Shown: positions 34,701 through 46,514 of the stretch, in pieces
Layout of the letters: every line of letters begins with the position of its first letter
Numbering within the stretch: the first letter of the stretch is position 1
Assembly: GCA_018398765.1 (NCBI GenBank)
Contig: JAHBMJ010005943.1
Location: 1 to 60,287, forward strand
Source of the DNA: Chromera velia
Lineage: Eukaryota; Sar; Chromeraceae
Length of the DNA stretch: 60,287 bases
Direction of reading: 5' to 3'
Notes under the pieces: model-generated
What the model saw: only the letters and a program-made list of their open reading frames with translations
Databases searched by the model: none
What the model was told of the DNA's origin: nothing
Program-made: the position numbers and the translations under genes

Positions 34701-36136
34701 TTGTCTCTCGTTTCCCCTCTCCCTCTAGGGCAGTTGACTGACCTCTTCGACAAGCCATGGCTGCAGGGAGGAATAGGAAAGCACAAAGAATCTTCGTCTC
34801 TCTGGTTCTCTTCCCGCACTTCGTCTTATGAACTCCAAACAAAGGCAGAAGAAGAAAACTTTGGAAGTGCAGAGAAAAAAGAAAGCGAACACAAGAGAAG
34901 GGAAGGCCAAGGGAAAACATTCATGGCCCTTTGCTCATCCGTCGAAAAAAGGACAATGACCAGAAAGCTGCCGCACGACTCTGCCTGTTCCCCCCTTTTT
35001 CCACACACCCTTCTCTGCCCATCTTCCCATACAAACTGACCAAGTCGACCATGTAGTTCATCAGCAACGCCTGCACAAACACACATGCCGCACACACACG
35101 CAGACACAGAAATTAGGAGTAAAGCTTTGAATAAAATAGAAATCATAACATACCTCCGCTGAAACACATCTTCCCACCTCACCCACCCTTCTACCCGACC
35201 GACATCCTCAATGGTCCCACTTCGGTCCTCAATGATGTCAGAGATCTTCAGCGAGACGCCCTCGTTGGCCCCTCTCACGTTGTCGAAATCCCGAACGTGA
35301 TTCAAATAGAACGCGAGGGAAGCGCCAGAACCAGAAGGCGAAGGGGAACCCCCAGCGCCCCTCTGGAAAGAGGAGCGGACAAGGGCAGAGCACAAGAAGG
35401 GGGGGAAGAGAAAAGAAAGATCTCACAAAGCAGTAGAAAAACTCAGTGAGGTGGCCAGAAAAGGAAATACGGTCAGAGATGCGCACAACAACAACTTGAA
35501 GAGGGACTTCATTAGAGCAAAAGACAACAGCGAATATGAAATTGCGAGACTGCCCAAGGGTGCACGGACGAGGAACGCCCGAAACGTATGAGACGCGAAA
35601 GAAAGAGGAAGGCACCCCAAACTTCCATCTAGAAGACAAGGCGAGGAGCTCAGAAAGATTGAATGAAGGGTTGGTTTATAGACGGGGAGAGGCAGAAGGC
35701 AAGGGGAGTAGATGGGGCAAAGAAGCAAGAAAAGCAGGGATAGGCCAATACAAGGGGGGACGGAGAAGTGAAGCACCAGAAAGAACGGAGAGGAGGAAGC
35801 CGGTCTCACAAAACTTGAATGTGAAATTGCGATCGCGCGAAGCAGGAGAGGGTATCAAGTGCCTGGCGAAAGCAGATAGCGGCGAAGAAGTGCCTGCAGA
35901 CGGTGTGAGAGCTACACAGAGAAGAAGGATAGACTGACCGCACAGCCATCCGTCTCGGAGTCTCTCCCACCGTCTCCACCCTCACTCTTTTGACGTTTCC
36001 TCTTGTCCTCCCCTGGTTCGTCACTTTCCGTTTGCCTCTTTCTTGAGGGGGGAGATCCGCTCAAAGGGACCGTCTTCGCATCACTGTCGGAATCGGACGC
36101 TACGTCAATCACTTCTACTGAACTCATTTTCTTCAT
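30887..36136 (-). CDS. TDP1: Tyrosyl-DNA phosphodiesterase 1
   Basis: Exons (minus): 36136-35939, 35362-35204, 35070-35041, 34760-34743, 34355-34304, 34028-33916, 33638-33512, 33068-32575, 32483 to about 32410, 32270-32077, 31695-31038, and a tentative last exon 30933-30887. The protein is about 720 residues. Both catalytic HKN motifs are present: GTFHPK at the end of the sixth exon with the Asn in [13 protein letters not shown], and AMPHIKTF with the Asn in [12 protein letters not shown]. Other family landmarks are [12 protein letters not shown] joined to [61 protein letters not shown] and [13 protein letters not shown]. The N-terminus is acidic then Lys/Arg-rich (KRKRQ), a likely nuclear signal. 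TDP1 removes topoisomerase-1 peptides from DNA 3' ends. The end of exon nine and the last exon are uncertain. Confidence 0.92.
33084..33123. repeat. (CATC)n tetranucleotide repeat in a TDP1 intron
   Basis: About ten tandem CATC units lie 16 bases upstream of the acceptor side of TDP1 exon eight (33068) on the minus strand, where they read GATG. They are intronic. Confidence 0.95.
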
Positions 36137-36904
36137 GCCATCGCCGACGGAGACGGCAGACTGAATCGGTCCATGAATCGCTTCGATGGACTTCCGTCTA
36201 TACAACCACAAGTGCTGCAAAAACGTCCTCTGGTTAGCCAAGGCATCAATACACGTCCGAGCTCCTCAATCCTGTCGAGATACATACACATTGGCAGAAT
36301 CACATCGAAACTTCAAGTCGTTTGCAGGAAAGGCGGCTGAGCCGCGGCTCCAGCATCTTAGCTCGGACGGTTTTCATGCAAGTGTTGTTTGTGCCGCGTA
36401 GACCGATACAGCGTGCGTCAGAAAAGGATATTCTCAGCATTTTTCAGCCTTGACGTGTCGAAACGAAATTTTGCGGGAAAATCCATAAGAAATCTCCGAA
36501 AAAATTCAAATTTTTGAAGCTGTATGCATGGGAGATTTCTGAGTCACTGCGTGTGCGCGAGAATGTCTGTGACAGCCTGTCAGCCCAACGCTTGACTGTT
36601 GGACGTGCCGTGGTGGCAGCAGAACCTCGACTGAAGTTCCATCCAACGCAGGATTTTGGCTTGTCATGTTCCACGAATCCCCTGGGAGTGGTCTCAGAAC
36701 GAAACACGGCAACAGCACCCAGAGAGAAAAGGCAGGTCACTCCAACCCTCTCTGTCAGACGTGCCAGAGAGATCTTTGCAAGGCGTCTGAGGGCAGCGGG
36801 AAAAGTCTTCAAGGGACTACCTTCTTCACACTCCAGCCTCAGGGCGGAACACTGTGGGCCGTTTTGCGTTTTTGAAGAGAGAAAGCCGGCCTGAAGCTTC
36901 CATC
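36137..36904. promoter_or_regulatory. Divergent intergenic region between TDP1 and the DUF900 hydrolase
   Basis: TDP1 (minus, ATG at 36136) and the hydrolase (plus, ATG at 36905) diverge across about 770 bases. The region contains a short palindrome AGCCGCGGCT near 36340 and an AT-rich patch near 36460-36510. Both strands have open frames (for example 36514-36894 plus) without recognisable domains; these are most likely chance or 5' untranslated sequence. Confidence 0.35.
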
Positions 36905-38381
36905 ATGTCGGCGGTACAGAAAACTTTGGGTCCTCTCTTCGACACCCTGTCGATCATGGATTTTCGTCGGTTGAAGAGGCAGTACTACGGGGTGCGGAAG
37001 GCCGTTCCTTCGAAGAGAACTTTGATCATTGTCATCTTTTGCCTCCTTCTATCCGGATGGATTGAAATCAAACCCATAGACGATGCACTTGCCGTCATTC
37101 TTGTCCGGGGGGAGACTGCAGGACGAGTCGCAGGATCCGTTTTCCTCCTCTTATTGGTCATCCTTGCCTTGAACTTTTTTGCCAAGCTCCAAACCACAAT
37201 GAGCCTCAAATGGGCTCTATGGTTCTCCTACGCATTCATATCGGCCGTTTTGATCTACGTGATCTGGAGGGGGGTGACGACAGACAAGTGGGATCTCGAT
37301 GTGAGTTGATTAATCAAGTGTTCGTTTGCACTCAGCATGATATGTCCACATCGCGTTCTCTGCCCGTGCACGCTCCTTTCTGCCTTCCCCTTGACCGTCT
37401 CGGTGTCCTTTGTCTTTCTTCAGTGGGTGCACCTTCTCTCACTGACACAATCAGGTCGCACACCGGCCCGTCTCTTGCCCAGTGCACCCGACCATCTGTT
37501 CCTCCCCTTCGCTGTCAGACTCTTTCCTTCAGAATCCCTTTTTGCTGTTACCCTCTCAATATACGTGTCTGTATCTACCCACACACAAGTACATGCATGT
37601 GCTTGCTTTCCGCTGCAGATCAAGATTCCGGGTTTTGACGTGCCGAAAGCGGCGGGAGGGCCCCTCTTCTGGCTGTACGTGATTGCCCAGGTCTCTATCG
37701 TGATCCTCTCGAAGGTCTGGATCGGCTTAGCACCGCAGTTGGTCTCCTCTGCAGGCTGCTGTGCGTGTAGATGGATGGAGAATTTCGTTCTCCTGGAGGA
37801 AACCAGAGAGTCTTTCACGTACACACGCAGTGCTCTCTGCTTCGGAGGGGCATTCTCTCTATGTGCCTCATGGCTCCGTATCGGGGTCTTCTTCAGACTT
37901 TTGAACAGGGGTTTTTGCCACACGCTGTGTCAGACGCTCCGAATCCTGTCGTTACTGTGCTGTGCGCCGAAGAAAGTGTCCCAGCCAGCGAATGGACAGA
38001 GGTTCACTGCAGCCAGTCGGAGATTCAACAGGGGTGAGCCTGTGTCGCCTGTGACGATGAGGAGCGGGGAGGCACAAGCTCTGCAGGCAGGAGATCTTGA
38101 GAGGGGGTCGGGAGGGGGGGGCGTGGAGCTGCGGAGTCAAGCTGCGGCGGCGGGGTCTGCTGCTGGGTCCGTGGGGGCGGTAGCGGCGTCTCCGAACAAC
38201 GAAAGCCAATCTAGAAAGAGGAGGCCCTCTCTCGGTCTCCTGAATTTTTGGGGGGCAGAGAGAAACAGAGGTCGGTCGGTCGGTCAGTTGAGGTCTTGCT
38301 GCTGCATGGGTGGCTTCGGTAGAAAAGAGTCTGTCTGGTTGCCGCAATGGATCCTCCTTCAGTCGATCGATCGATCGATCG

Positions 38382-38428
<47 letters not shown>

Positions 38429-41400
38429 CTGTATCTGTCGACGTATCTTCGGAGAGGGTTGAAGAGACTGGTCGCGACTTTCTTTTTTGTTCCATTAGCG
38501 ATCCGTGAATTAGTGGTGCTCCTGGATCCTCTTTGCCTCTTGATAATCGCCCCTGCAAAGGTGATAGATACTGCATGCATGTGTCTGTGCTCGTTACCCT
38601 CTTTCTTTTTCTCTCAGTTTGTAGGAGCGCATGCGTGCTCCCTAGAACTTATCCTGGATGCGCGTGTGTGTGGGAGTGCCTGCATGTGTGCATGGAAGTG
38701 TACATGACTGTGTGTGTTGTGCGAACGTGTGTGTAGAACTTCGAGCGACGTTCAACGACGAGAGAACGGACCGTGCCGCCACTCTCCGTTCCATCCCCGT
38801 GCCCGGGTCTGCTCTGGGTGCCTCGTCTATGGACGGGGGGGTGAGGGATCCCGACAGGGGGGGGCAGCCTGGGTGCTGTGCGACAGGGTTCCCCCTTCCC
38901 TTCCAGCACGTGCTGCGGTACAGGGGTTCTAGGGACGATGAGGGGAGACCCCACGGGGAGGGCGAGTGGCTGGAGGATCAGGACAACGGGGAGATCATCA
39001 AGGTCCGTCAGTCAGTCAGTCAGTCAGCCAGCCAGCCAGTCAGTGAGTCAGTCAGTCAGTCAGTGAGTCAGTGAGTCAGTCAGTCAGTCAGTCAGTGAGT
39101 CAGTCAGTCTCCCAGTCAGTCAGTCTCCCAGTCAGTCAGTCAGTCAGTCAGTCAGTCTCCCAGCCAGTCAGTCAGTCAATTAGTCAGTCAGTCAGTCAAT
39201 TAGTCAGTCAGTCAGTCAGTGTGCCTTTATTCATGGAGGACCAGTCAGTTAATTAGTCAGTCAGCCAGTCAGTTAATTAGTCAGTCAGTCAGTCAGTGTG
39301 CCTTTATTCAAGGAGGAGAGGGAGGAAAGAAGGGAAAGGAGAGGATGACAAGATGAGATTCATATAGAGGGTCTGTCTGTCAAATTCACTGCTCAATGAA
39401 GGTCGCACCGGCGCGTTCGCAGTCTTCGTGGCATCAAGGGAGGCCTCCAACGTGCGGAAGTGTGTTTCTGTAACACAAAAGCATAATGAAAAAGGACGGG
39501 AAAATTCGACGTGCTTTTGTCTGTGTCATCTACAGTTGGCCCGTCGCGAAATGACCGATTTTATACTTTCTTTCTGTGCTCTTTACTTCCTCTCCTCTCC
39601 CTTTCTACCTACCTACCTACCTACCTTCCTACCTGTCTGCATGTGCGTCTGTCTGTCTGCAGGGTCTGTGGCATCACGGGGAGCCGATCGCCCCTTTTGT
39701 GTCTCAGGAGGTTGGCAGCGGTTCCATTTTTGTGGCCCTGCGAGTGGCTTTCGCTTCTTGCAGACACGTCTACTTTGAGTCGAGGAGAGAGCGGGAAAGG
39801 GAAGCCGCCCGACAGAGAGAGAGAGCAAGAAATGCCGGGGGGAATCCAGTACCTCTTCGTTCCACGTCTGTTGACGGAGAGGAGCCTGGGTATTCAGTAC
39901 CGGACACCGTGGATGCCACCACGCGGGGGTCGGGGGGGAGGGGGAGGGGGCGTCAGAGAGGTCGTCAAGGTAGGGGAAGGGGGGGACCCCGTTCGCAATC
40001 TTCTTCCATTCGATCACCGTCGATTGCTTGTGAGTGTGTTGAGAAGGGGGCACCTGAAGGAAGTGGAGTATCCTCCCTTGTCTTTGGAGTCTCCCACGTC
40101 GAGTGTTCTGTCTCCGGGTCCTTTTTCCACAACTACCCGAACATCAAATTTTTCAATCCCAAGTCTGCAGGAGTGTGCGGATGTCTGGCGGGACGAGACA
40201 GAGCGGCACTCCGCAAAAGCCGCCGAACACTGATGCACTCACACAGAGACCATGGGGGCGGTCTGAGTGACCCAGAGAGAGACACACACCGAAATGGAAG
40301 AGGGGGAGCTGCAAGGGCAGGACACAGCCTGAGCCCCCCGCCCCCAGAGACGGCACCCAATCTTCAGAGTGGAGGATTTTCACCAACAGCAGGCTTGCCC
40401 CCCCCCTCCACAGCTCCCACTTCAGCTGAGCCCTTGCTGATAAACCCGGGAGAAAAAGTTCCTCCCACAACGCTCCTCTGGTGTCTGAATATGTTGAAGC
40501 CCCGGAAAAAACTCTCACGACACGCACCCACACCCCACAGCCCCGTGCCCTTCGCAACACAGCCCCCTTCAGATGCCCGCAGACTTTCCGGGGTCAACCG
40601 TTCTTCTGTGTCCCCGCGTTCGCACGGCGACTCCCCGGCAGGCGCAGGGACGGGCGGCATCACTGGGTTGAGTGCGGAGGACGCGGACAGGGACGTTCAG
40701 AGACCGTTGCTGTCGGGGAGTGAGAGGGAGAACGACAAGGACAGCCGGCAGAAGAAGAGAAGTTCCGGCAAAGAAAAGGGAGGACAGAAGGCGAGAGCCT
40801 CTCTGGGTGTTTCGGTTGTTGATGTCAGAGATAGAGAAAGAGAGAGCCCGTTCCGATCTCACACAGCCGCAACTTTGCGGACAACCTTCCCACCCCATCT
40901 CTCTGTCCACGACCATGTGGCCAAGGAGGCCGTCATCTTCATTCACGGATTCAACACTGCCCTGCATCATGTCAGTCAGTCAGTCAGTTCTGTGAGAGCG
41001 ACTCAGAAAGAGAGAGAGTAAAGTCATCCGACTTTCCCTTTTTTCATATGCCGAAGAGGAAGGATTTTTTTCCCTTTCCGCCCAGAGCTGCATAGAGACT
41101 TCTATCCCATTCCTCTCTCTGACACACCCGTCTTGACTGTTTTTGTTTTTCTTCCTTCTTTCATGTCTATACACCCTTTCGTCTGTTTGCCCTCCTGTTT
41201 CTCCTTTCTTCCCAGCAGCTTTTTCTGTTCTGGCCGTTTTTCAGGATGCTGACACTTCTATCTGCTCCTTTTGCGTGAAGGGAATGAAATCAGCAAACCA
41301 AATAATGAGTAGGTGAATGAATGAATGAACAAATGAACGGGTGAATAAATGAATGAATGAATGAATGCATACATGAATGAGTGCAGGGTTGTTCCCAATT

Positions 41401-44400
41401 CGGCCAGCTGATTGCCCTGGCCCGCTTGCCCACTGCTCTTCGTCCTTTCGTCTTCTCTTGGCCTGGAGACATTCTGGGTTCTCTCGCCCCTCTCTTCTAC
41501 CCTGCTGCCGTGCGGAGGTCCAAGCAGAGAAAGTTGGGGGAGGCCTTCGCGGACTTCATCAAGGTCCTCGCAGAAAGCGGTCGGTCCCTTGGAGGGAGAA
41601 GGCAGCAGAATCAATCAATCAGTCACAAACAGTTGACTGACTGACTGACTGACTGACTGACTGACTGACTGACTGACTGAGTCTCGATGCCTTCATGCAA
41701 AGGAGAGCGGGATTGATTGATTGAATTCTGCAGTTCGAACACACGGGGGTGGCCGGGTGGGTGGGTGGGGAAGCAGGTAAGAGAGGGGGATCTATCTGAT
41801 CGATTTGAAGGCGTGAATGATATGGAAGGAAGAAGGAAAGGGAGGACATCATTAGTGTGTGGGAGGGGAGCAATTGTCAGTACGCATGCATGGTTCTGCT
41901 GCATGTCTCTTCTTTTGGAATAGATCCTCGTTCTTTCTTGCTCTCCTTCTGTCTGTCTGTCGGTCTGTCTGTGCAGGCATCGAGGCCGTTCACCTTCTCA
42001 GTCACTCCTGCGGCGCACGCGCTTTCTTCAACGGGTTGAACGGGTGCTACCGAAGAGGGTCAGTTGGGCAGGGAGGGGGACAGAAAAGGGGAAAGAAAGG
42101 GAAGAGAGAAAAGAGGAAAGCACATGCAGTGCCGACTTCTTCTGTTCCTTTCGTCACAAATCCGCAAGCGTCTTGGACCGGAAATCTGTAAGTGCCCCGT
42201 ACAGGTTCTCATTATTCTTCTGCTCTGTGTCTGTTTGTGTGGGTCTGTCTGTCTGGATTTTCTGCAGGCTCTTCGCAACATGCGACGACGCGTACGGGAA
42301 CGCGATGCCTCCCCCTTCGTTCTTCAGACAGGTAGAGTTGGATGCAGACAACCACAGTGCGGAGGGAAGTTTCATCTCGGAGGATGAGAGAGATGAGGAG
42401 AATCCGAACCCTGAGTACGCACTGCCACCTGAGAAGAGGATGAAGCTAAAGAGCGCCATTATTTTGAACCCAGACTACCCTCTGGATGACTTTCTTGAAT
42501 GGGTCAGTCAGGTAGTCGGTTGGGTTGCTTCATTGGGTTTCGTTTCCTTTGGTCTGTGTGCTTTGCCCTTTCGATCTTTGCTCGCTTTCCTCAGGTGTTT
42601 TCATGGCTCTCCTGAATTTTGCTTGACCTACCTCACAGGACTACTTTCCTCTTCGGGGCGTGTGTGAGAACATCGTTCTGTATGGGGACTCAAAAGATGC
42701 GGTCAGGAGAGGGGGGGGTCGAAAGCTTTCTTTTGTTTTTCGTTTGGTGCCCATTTGATCTCTACAGACTCAAATTTGCTCTCCAAAGTTTCTGTCTGGA
42801 TGTAAGTATGTACGTGTTCTCATGCATTCATCCATGTACATCGATCCGTGTGTCCAAATGAATGTTCGCGCAGGCTTTGGGGTACGCTGAGTACTTCCAC
42901 CGAGAGAAATCCCTCGGTAAGAGAATCTTCGACCTTCGCTTTCCGAAGGGAAGCGCTCCTCCGACTGCAGAGGGCATTGCTCGGAGTGTGTCGATGCAGA
43001 TGCACCTGAACATGCAGAGACAGGGGGCTACCGGGGTGGTTGCACTGCCCACTGCGGGGGCTGCAGGTGCAGGTTCTTCCTTCCACCGGCAGGGCTCCCA
43101 TGCCTCCTCTGTGCACATGCACAGGCACACGTTTGCTGATGGAGATGTGGACAGAGTCATGTCCGAGGGGAGGGAGGGTCAGATGAGTGATGCCTCTTTC
43201 GGCAATGAGAACTCGAGAACGGGGGGGAGAAGGCCGAAGGAGGGGGGGGACAAGAAGATGAGGGGCACCGTCAGGACCCTCACAGCCCTGGGTGCACCTG
43301 CCAACATTCCTCCCCCAATCGATGAATTGGAACACATGGACATGCCAGGTGCCCCCCATAGTCGAGCTGCGGGTCTGAATGCCGCAGGGAGGCCTGCAGA
43401 TTTCCCGGCCCGTCGTGGCAGTGATGCGCAGCGTTCGAACCCCCACTCACGCGTGCGTGCAGGGAAGAAGAAGAAAGGCAAAGAGGGAGGAGGGACGATG
43501 ACAGTGTTTGGGAGGTTGAGGGGGGAGACTGATAGTGGCCAGCGTGTCCGACAGCCCCGGTTAGAGTCCTCCCCCCTCGGGGAGTCACAGAGTGGCAGAG
43601 ACGCCCCTGTCAGTGCCCCCGATATGCGCTCGGCCTTGTCAGAAGGTGCCGGCCAAGCCCGCAACAGGGCCGAGACAGAGTCCTCCATATTCGCCCACCC
43701 CGCCCCTGTGCGTCAAGAGGAGGTCAGGCAGATGGAACCCAGCCGCTCTCCCGCCCCTGAAGTTCCAAAAGAGAAGCACTTGGAGCTGCTCCCTGAGGAG
43801 CAGGGAGCACACCTAGGAGCCTCAGCACCGCGCACGCCTGCCCAACCTCAGGCAGTGCTCCCTTTCGACCCCTCATCTGAAGTGCCCCCTGGTGAGAGGT
43901 CAGCAACTTCCGTGCCGGCAGAGAGAGCGCCCGGGGAGACCGTGGCGCTTCCCCCGTCCACTGTTGTGTCTGCTGCTGAGAGGCATGGAGAAACGAGAGA
44001 GGGGGGTGTAGTGGAAGAAGGAGGGGGTGAGAGAGGTGACGCGTTTGGAAGTTTGTTAGTGATCAATGGAGAGATAGACAGGGGCATGAGTGCTCCAACC
44101 AGGGAAGAGGACGAAGAGGAAGACGCAGACGGAGATGATGAAGGGGACGGGGAGGGAGAGATGGAAGCGGTAGTCGAGCGTGTTGCTTCAGGAGACGGCG
44201 AGACCTCCTTCGAGGATAGTGCGGCCGTCATCGAAGGCATTGGGGGGGTGGTGGGGGCAGGGCTCCCGAACTTTCCCTGGCTTGACATGGACGTCGTTGA
44301 CACAACGTTCATCGAGCACAACTCGGACACCCTGAGGCACTGCTTCTATAACATCAACAGAGACATGGTGGATGACATTCGGTAAGTCAGGCAGGAAGGA

Positions 44401-44566
44401 AGAGAAAGAAAGAAAGAAAGAAAGAAATGTTCAGGTGCTTCTTGGTGCTTTTCATCCAGCAACAGACAGAGAATAGTTCCTATGCGAAGAAACTCATGCG
44501 AGAGACAGTGTAGAACTCCGCAGGGGAAGATTCACTTTACCGGGGGGCATTATACTTTTTTCTTTC

Positions 44567-44597
<31 letters not shown>

Positions 44598-44598
44598 N

Positions 44599-44634
<36 letters not shown>

Positions 44635-44751
44635 GATGTTCTTGTGAGCAACCGTCGCGCTGTGGACAGGAACTCCCGGCTAGAGCTGCGTCGAGGGAAT
44701 GTGTACTGCGTGCGTGTGGCCCCTGCGGTTGTGCGCAGTCTGGTTGGGTAG
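36905..44751 (+). CDS. Membrane-anchored MORN-motif DUF900 alpha/beta-hydrolase
   Basis: Eleven exons: 36905-37300, 37619-38560, 38618-38663, 38737-39002, 39663-40970, 41387-41579, 41977-42058, 42268-42502, 42639-42701, 42874-44381, 44634-44751. All phases agree, giving 1718 residues. Residues 45-195 contain about four membrane spans (for example TLIIVIFCLLLSGWIEI, GSVFLLLLVILALNFFAKL, LWFSYAFISAVLIYVIW). A hydrophobic stretch lies near 425-440 (LVATFFFVPLAIRELVVLL). MORN-like motifs span exons 4-5 (YRGSRDDEGRPHGEGEW, then GLWHHGEPIAPF). The hydrolase begins at AVIFIHGFNTALHH; PFVFSWPGD follows; the nucleophile elbow is HLLSHSCG (Ser1061), the acid is in LNPDYPLDDF (Asp1147), and the base is in TLRHCFYNI (about His1666). 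The last two parts are separated by roughly 450 disordered residues. DUF900 proteins are predicted serine esterases or lipases; the substrate is unknown. A membrane-lipid or acyl substrate is plausible given the anchor. Confidence 0.85.
38362..38427 (+). repeat. (GATC)n(GA)n microsatellite inside a coding exon
   Basis: The tract lies within hydrolase exon 2 and keeps the frame open, coding Ser-Ile-Asp-Arg steps and then an Arg-Glu alternation (SIDRSIDRERERER). It is placed between a Gly/Ala-rich linker and the hydrophobic stretch. Length changes not divisible by three would break the frame. Confidence 0.85.
39003..39300 (+). repeat. (GTCA)n repeat filling the start of a hydrolase intron
   Basis: Directly after the donor at 39003 the intron is built of GTCAGTCA units with occasional GTGA and TCTC interruptions. 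A block ending in GTGTGCCTTTATTCA repeats near 39218-39234 and 39296-39310. The unit equals the most common donor hexamer of this window. Confidence 0.95.
41300..41682. repeat. (ATGA)n and (GACT)n microsatellites flanking hydrolase exon 6
   Basis: (ATGA/GAAT)n lies at about 41311-41380, just before the acceptor of exon 6, and (GACT)n at about 41634-41681, just after its donor. Both are intronic. Confidence 0.9.
44569..44630. repeat. (GT)n repeat with one ambiguous base, before the last hydrolase exon
   Basis: An uninterrupted GT run with a single N at 44598 ends in the CAG acceptor of exon 11. The N shows the assembly is unsure of the repeat length. Confidence 0.95.
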
Positions 44752-46398
44752 AATGAAGTGAATTCAGGGGGCCTGGGGGGGGGGGGCTTGTCGAGAAAAA
44801 AGAAAACAGAGAACTGAGTGCTGATGATGATGGGGTGGGGAGAGTTGTGGAGAGGGTGCATGGGTGCTTGGAGCAGCGCTGTCGTCTGACTGCATGCGGC
44901 CTTGATCTGGGCAGCAGAGAAAGATGGAGTAATAAATCATTGAGAAGGAAGGAAGCGAAGGACAAGACAGACCCCCGAGGGGGGGGAATAGGGGCTCAAA
45001 GTGGGAACGACAGGGGGCTGTTCGTGGGTCGGTGGGGGTAGGTGGAAGAAAAGGGGTGTCTGAGTTGGTGAGGCAAGAGAGAAAACACCTCTCTGTTGAC
45101 GTGCGCGAGCGCTCCCATGACGTGCTTCAAAAGGGGGCCGTCAGGGAATGAAGTCTTTCTCGTGCTGACCTTCTACAGGGTTCTGTTCTTGTTGGAGATG
45201 AAAGAAAACGAACAATCAACTCGATGGTCTGACCGTCAATTGCATCGAGTCCCCTGGACTTTCAGTCACGTTGTGGCTGGGTTGAGGGAAGTTGTAGACG
45301 GAGGGAAGGTATGCCGATCGACTTTAGAGGTCCCGGTGGACACGAACCGAAGGAGAGGGGTCACTATTACAAGAGCCTGCATGCAGTCCGGTCAATGCCG
45401 TCCGAGTCTCGGATAGCATGCGCATCTAGATGCGTATTCATGATACGCGCCAGTGTTCGTAAGTGTTTCACTGTCTGGGCTGCTGTGTGCATGGACTGGA
45501 CTGCCATCTGAGCGGATTTCCACGTCTCTGTTCCTCTTGTAGGGGGGGGGCATTGACTTAAAGTTTGTTCCTAGCGTCTGGCCTATACGTCTTTCGTCTC
45601 TTCCTTCTGTCCTGGTTACTGCTCTCGCTGCTAGCTCTCTCTCTCATGCGACCTCATACTTGACGCTCCTCTGTTCCTCTTGTACGTTTCACACTTTCAT
45701 ATAGTATCCCAGATTATCCGAGATAGCAAGTAATGTCCAAATTTCATAGCCAGACTAAGCCAGTTAGTTGAAAAGCAGCTTCAAGTTTAGTCGCAGCTTT
45801 AGGGCAGCTTAATTTAGTTTTTAATAAATTGACTAGTAAATTGACCAATTATATGTAAAAGTATGTACGTATAGAAGATTTGTCTGAGAAATGTGAATTA
45901 TAGTGAACTCAGTTAGGAACTAGTAGTTGTGCCTAGTACACTACGTACTAGTTGAATGTAGAAGATTACTACAAGTTTAAAGCTAGGTGAAAAATTATAT
46001 AAATTGGTGAGCGTGCTAGTTAATTTAAGTTGATTGATTGATTAATCATTACTATTAGTGAGTCGTAGACTCGTAGTGACTAATTAATATGTATGTATAC
46101 ATTATGATGATTTCCCTACTACAGCAATCCTGTAGTGTTACACAAAGTTAAATATATAACAATTACCCCTGACCCCCCCCTTGTTACAAAAAAAAGTGTG
46201 TAATAATTAGTATGCAATAATTCTAGACAAATCTACCGTTTCTCTCATGGCACGTTCTTTGCTTCCGTCTTTGTTCTTTTTACCCCTGCCTCCAATGCTT
46301 AAAAGTTCTCCCTGCCGCGTTGCTGACGACACCATTGCTCTAAAAGTACTGGTAATACTCTTAAAGTGTCGTAAACAAGAAGAAGAAGATGAAACGTA
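44752..46398. other. 3' flank of the hydrolase, then AT-rich DNA; no gene
   Basis: 44752-45690 is mixed sequence with short open frames of no recognisable content and one TGCATGCA at 45378-45385. From 45700 the DNA becomes AT-rich, with (TTGA)n at about 46029-46044 and no coding potential. Confidence 0.5.
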
Positions 46399-46514
46399 GA
46401 ATTAATATATACCAAAGTGTGTCATAATGCATTCCTAAAAGTGATAGTTTGAATTAATGCACACTAAAGTGTGTACTTAATGCATTCCTAAAAGTGATAG
46501 TTTGAATTACTGCA
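46399..46514. repeat. Tandem 53-bp repeat, third copy split by an insertion
   Basis: Units begin at about 46399, 46451 and 46504 with GAATTA and contain CTAAAGTGTGT and ATGCATTCCTAAAAGTG. The third unit is interrupted after GAATTACTGCA and resumes at 47324 with ACTGCACACTAAAGTATGT. Confidence 0.85.

Noticed and set aside
39003-39256. Ser-Gln-Ser-Val repeat coding continuation of hydrolase exon 4
   Set aside because: This is the (GTCA)n intron; splicing 39002 to 39663 keeps phase and joins the MORN-like motifs.
42767-42800. Candidate hydrolase exon ending at a GTAAGT donor
   Set aside because: Neither reading frame keeps phase with both neighbours, and the direct junction YGDSKDA to ALGYAEY matches the DUF900 pattern.
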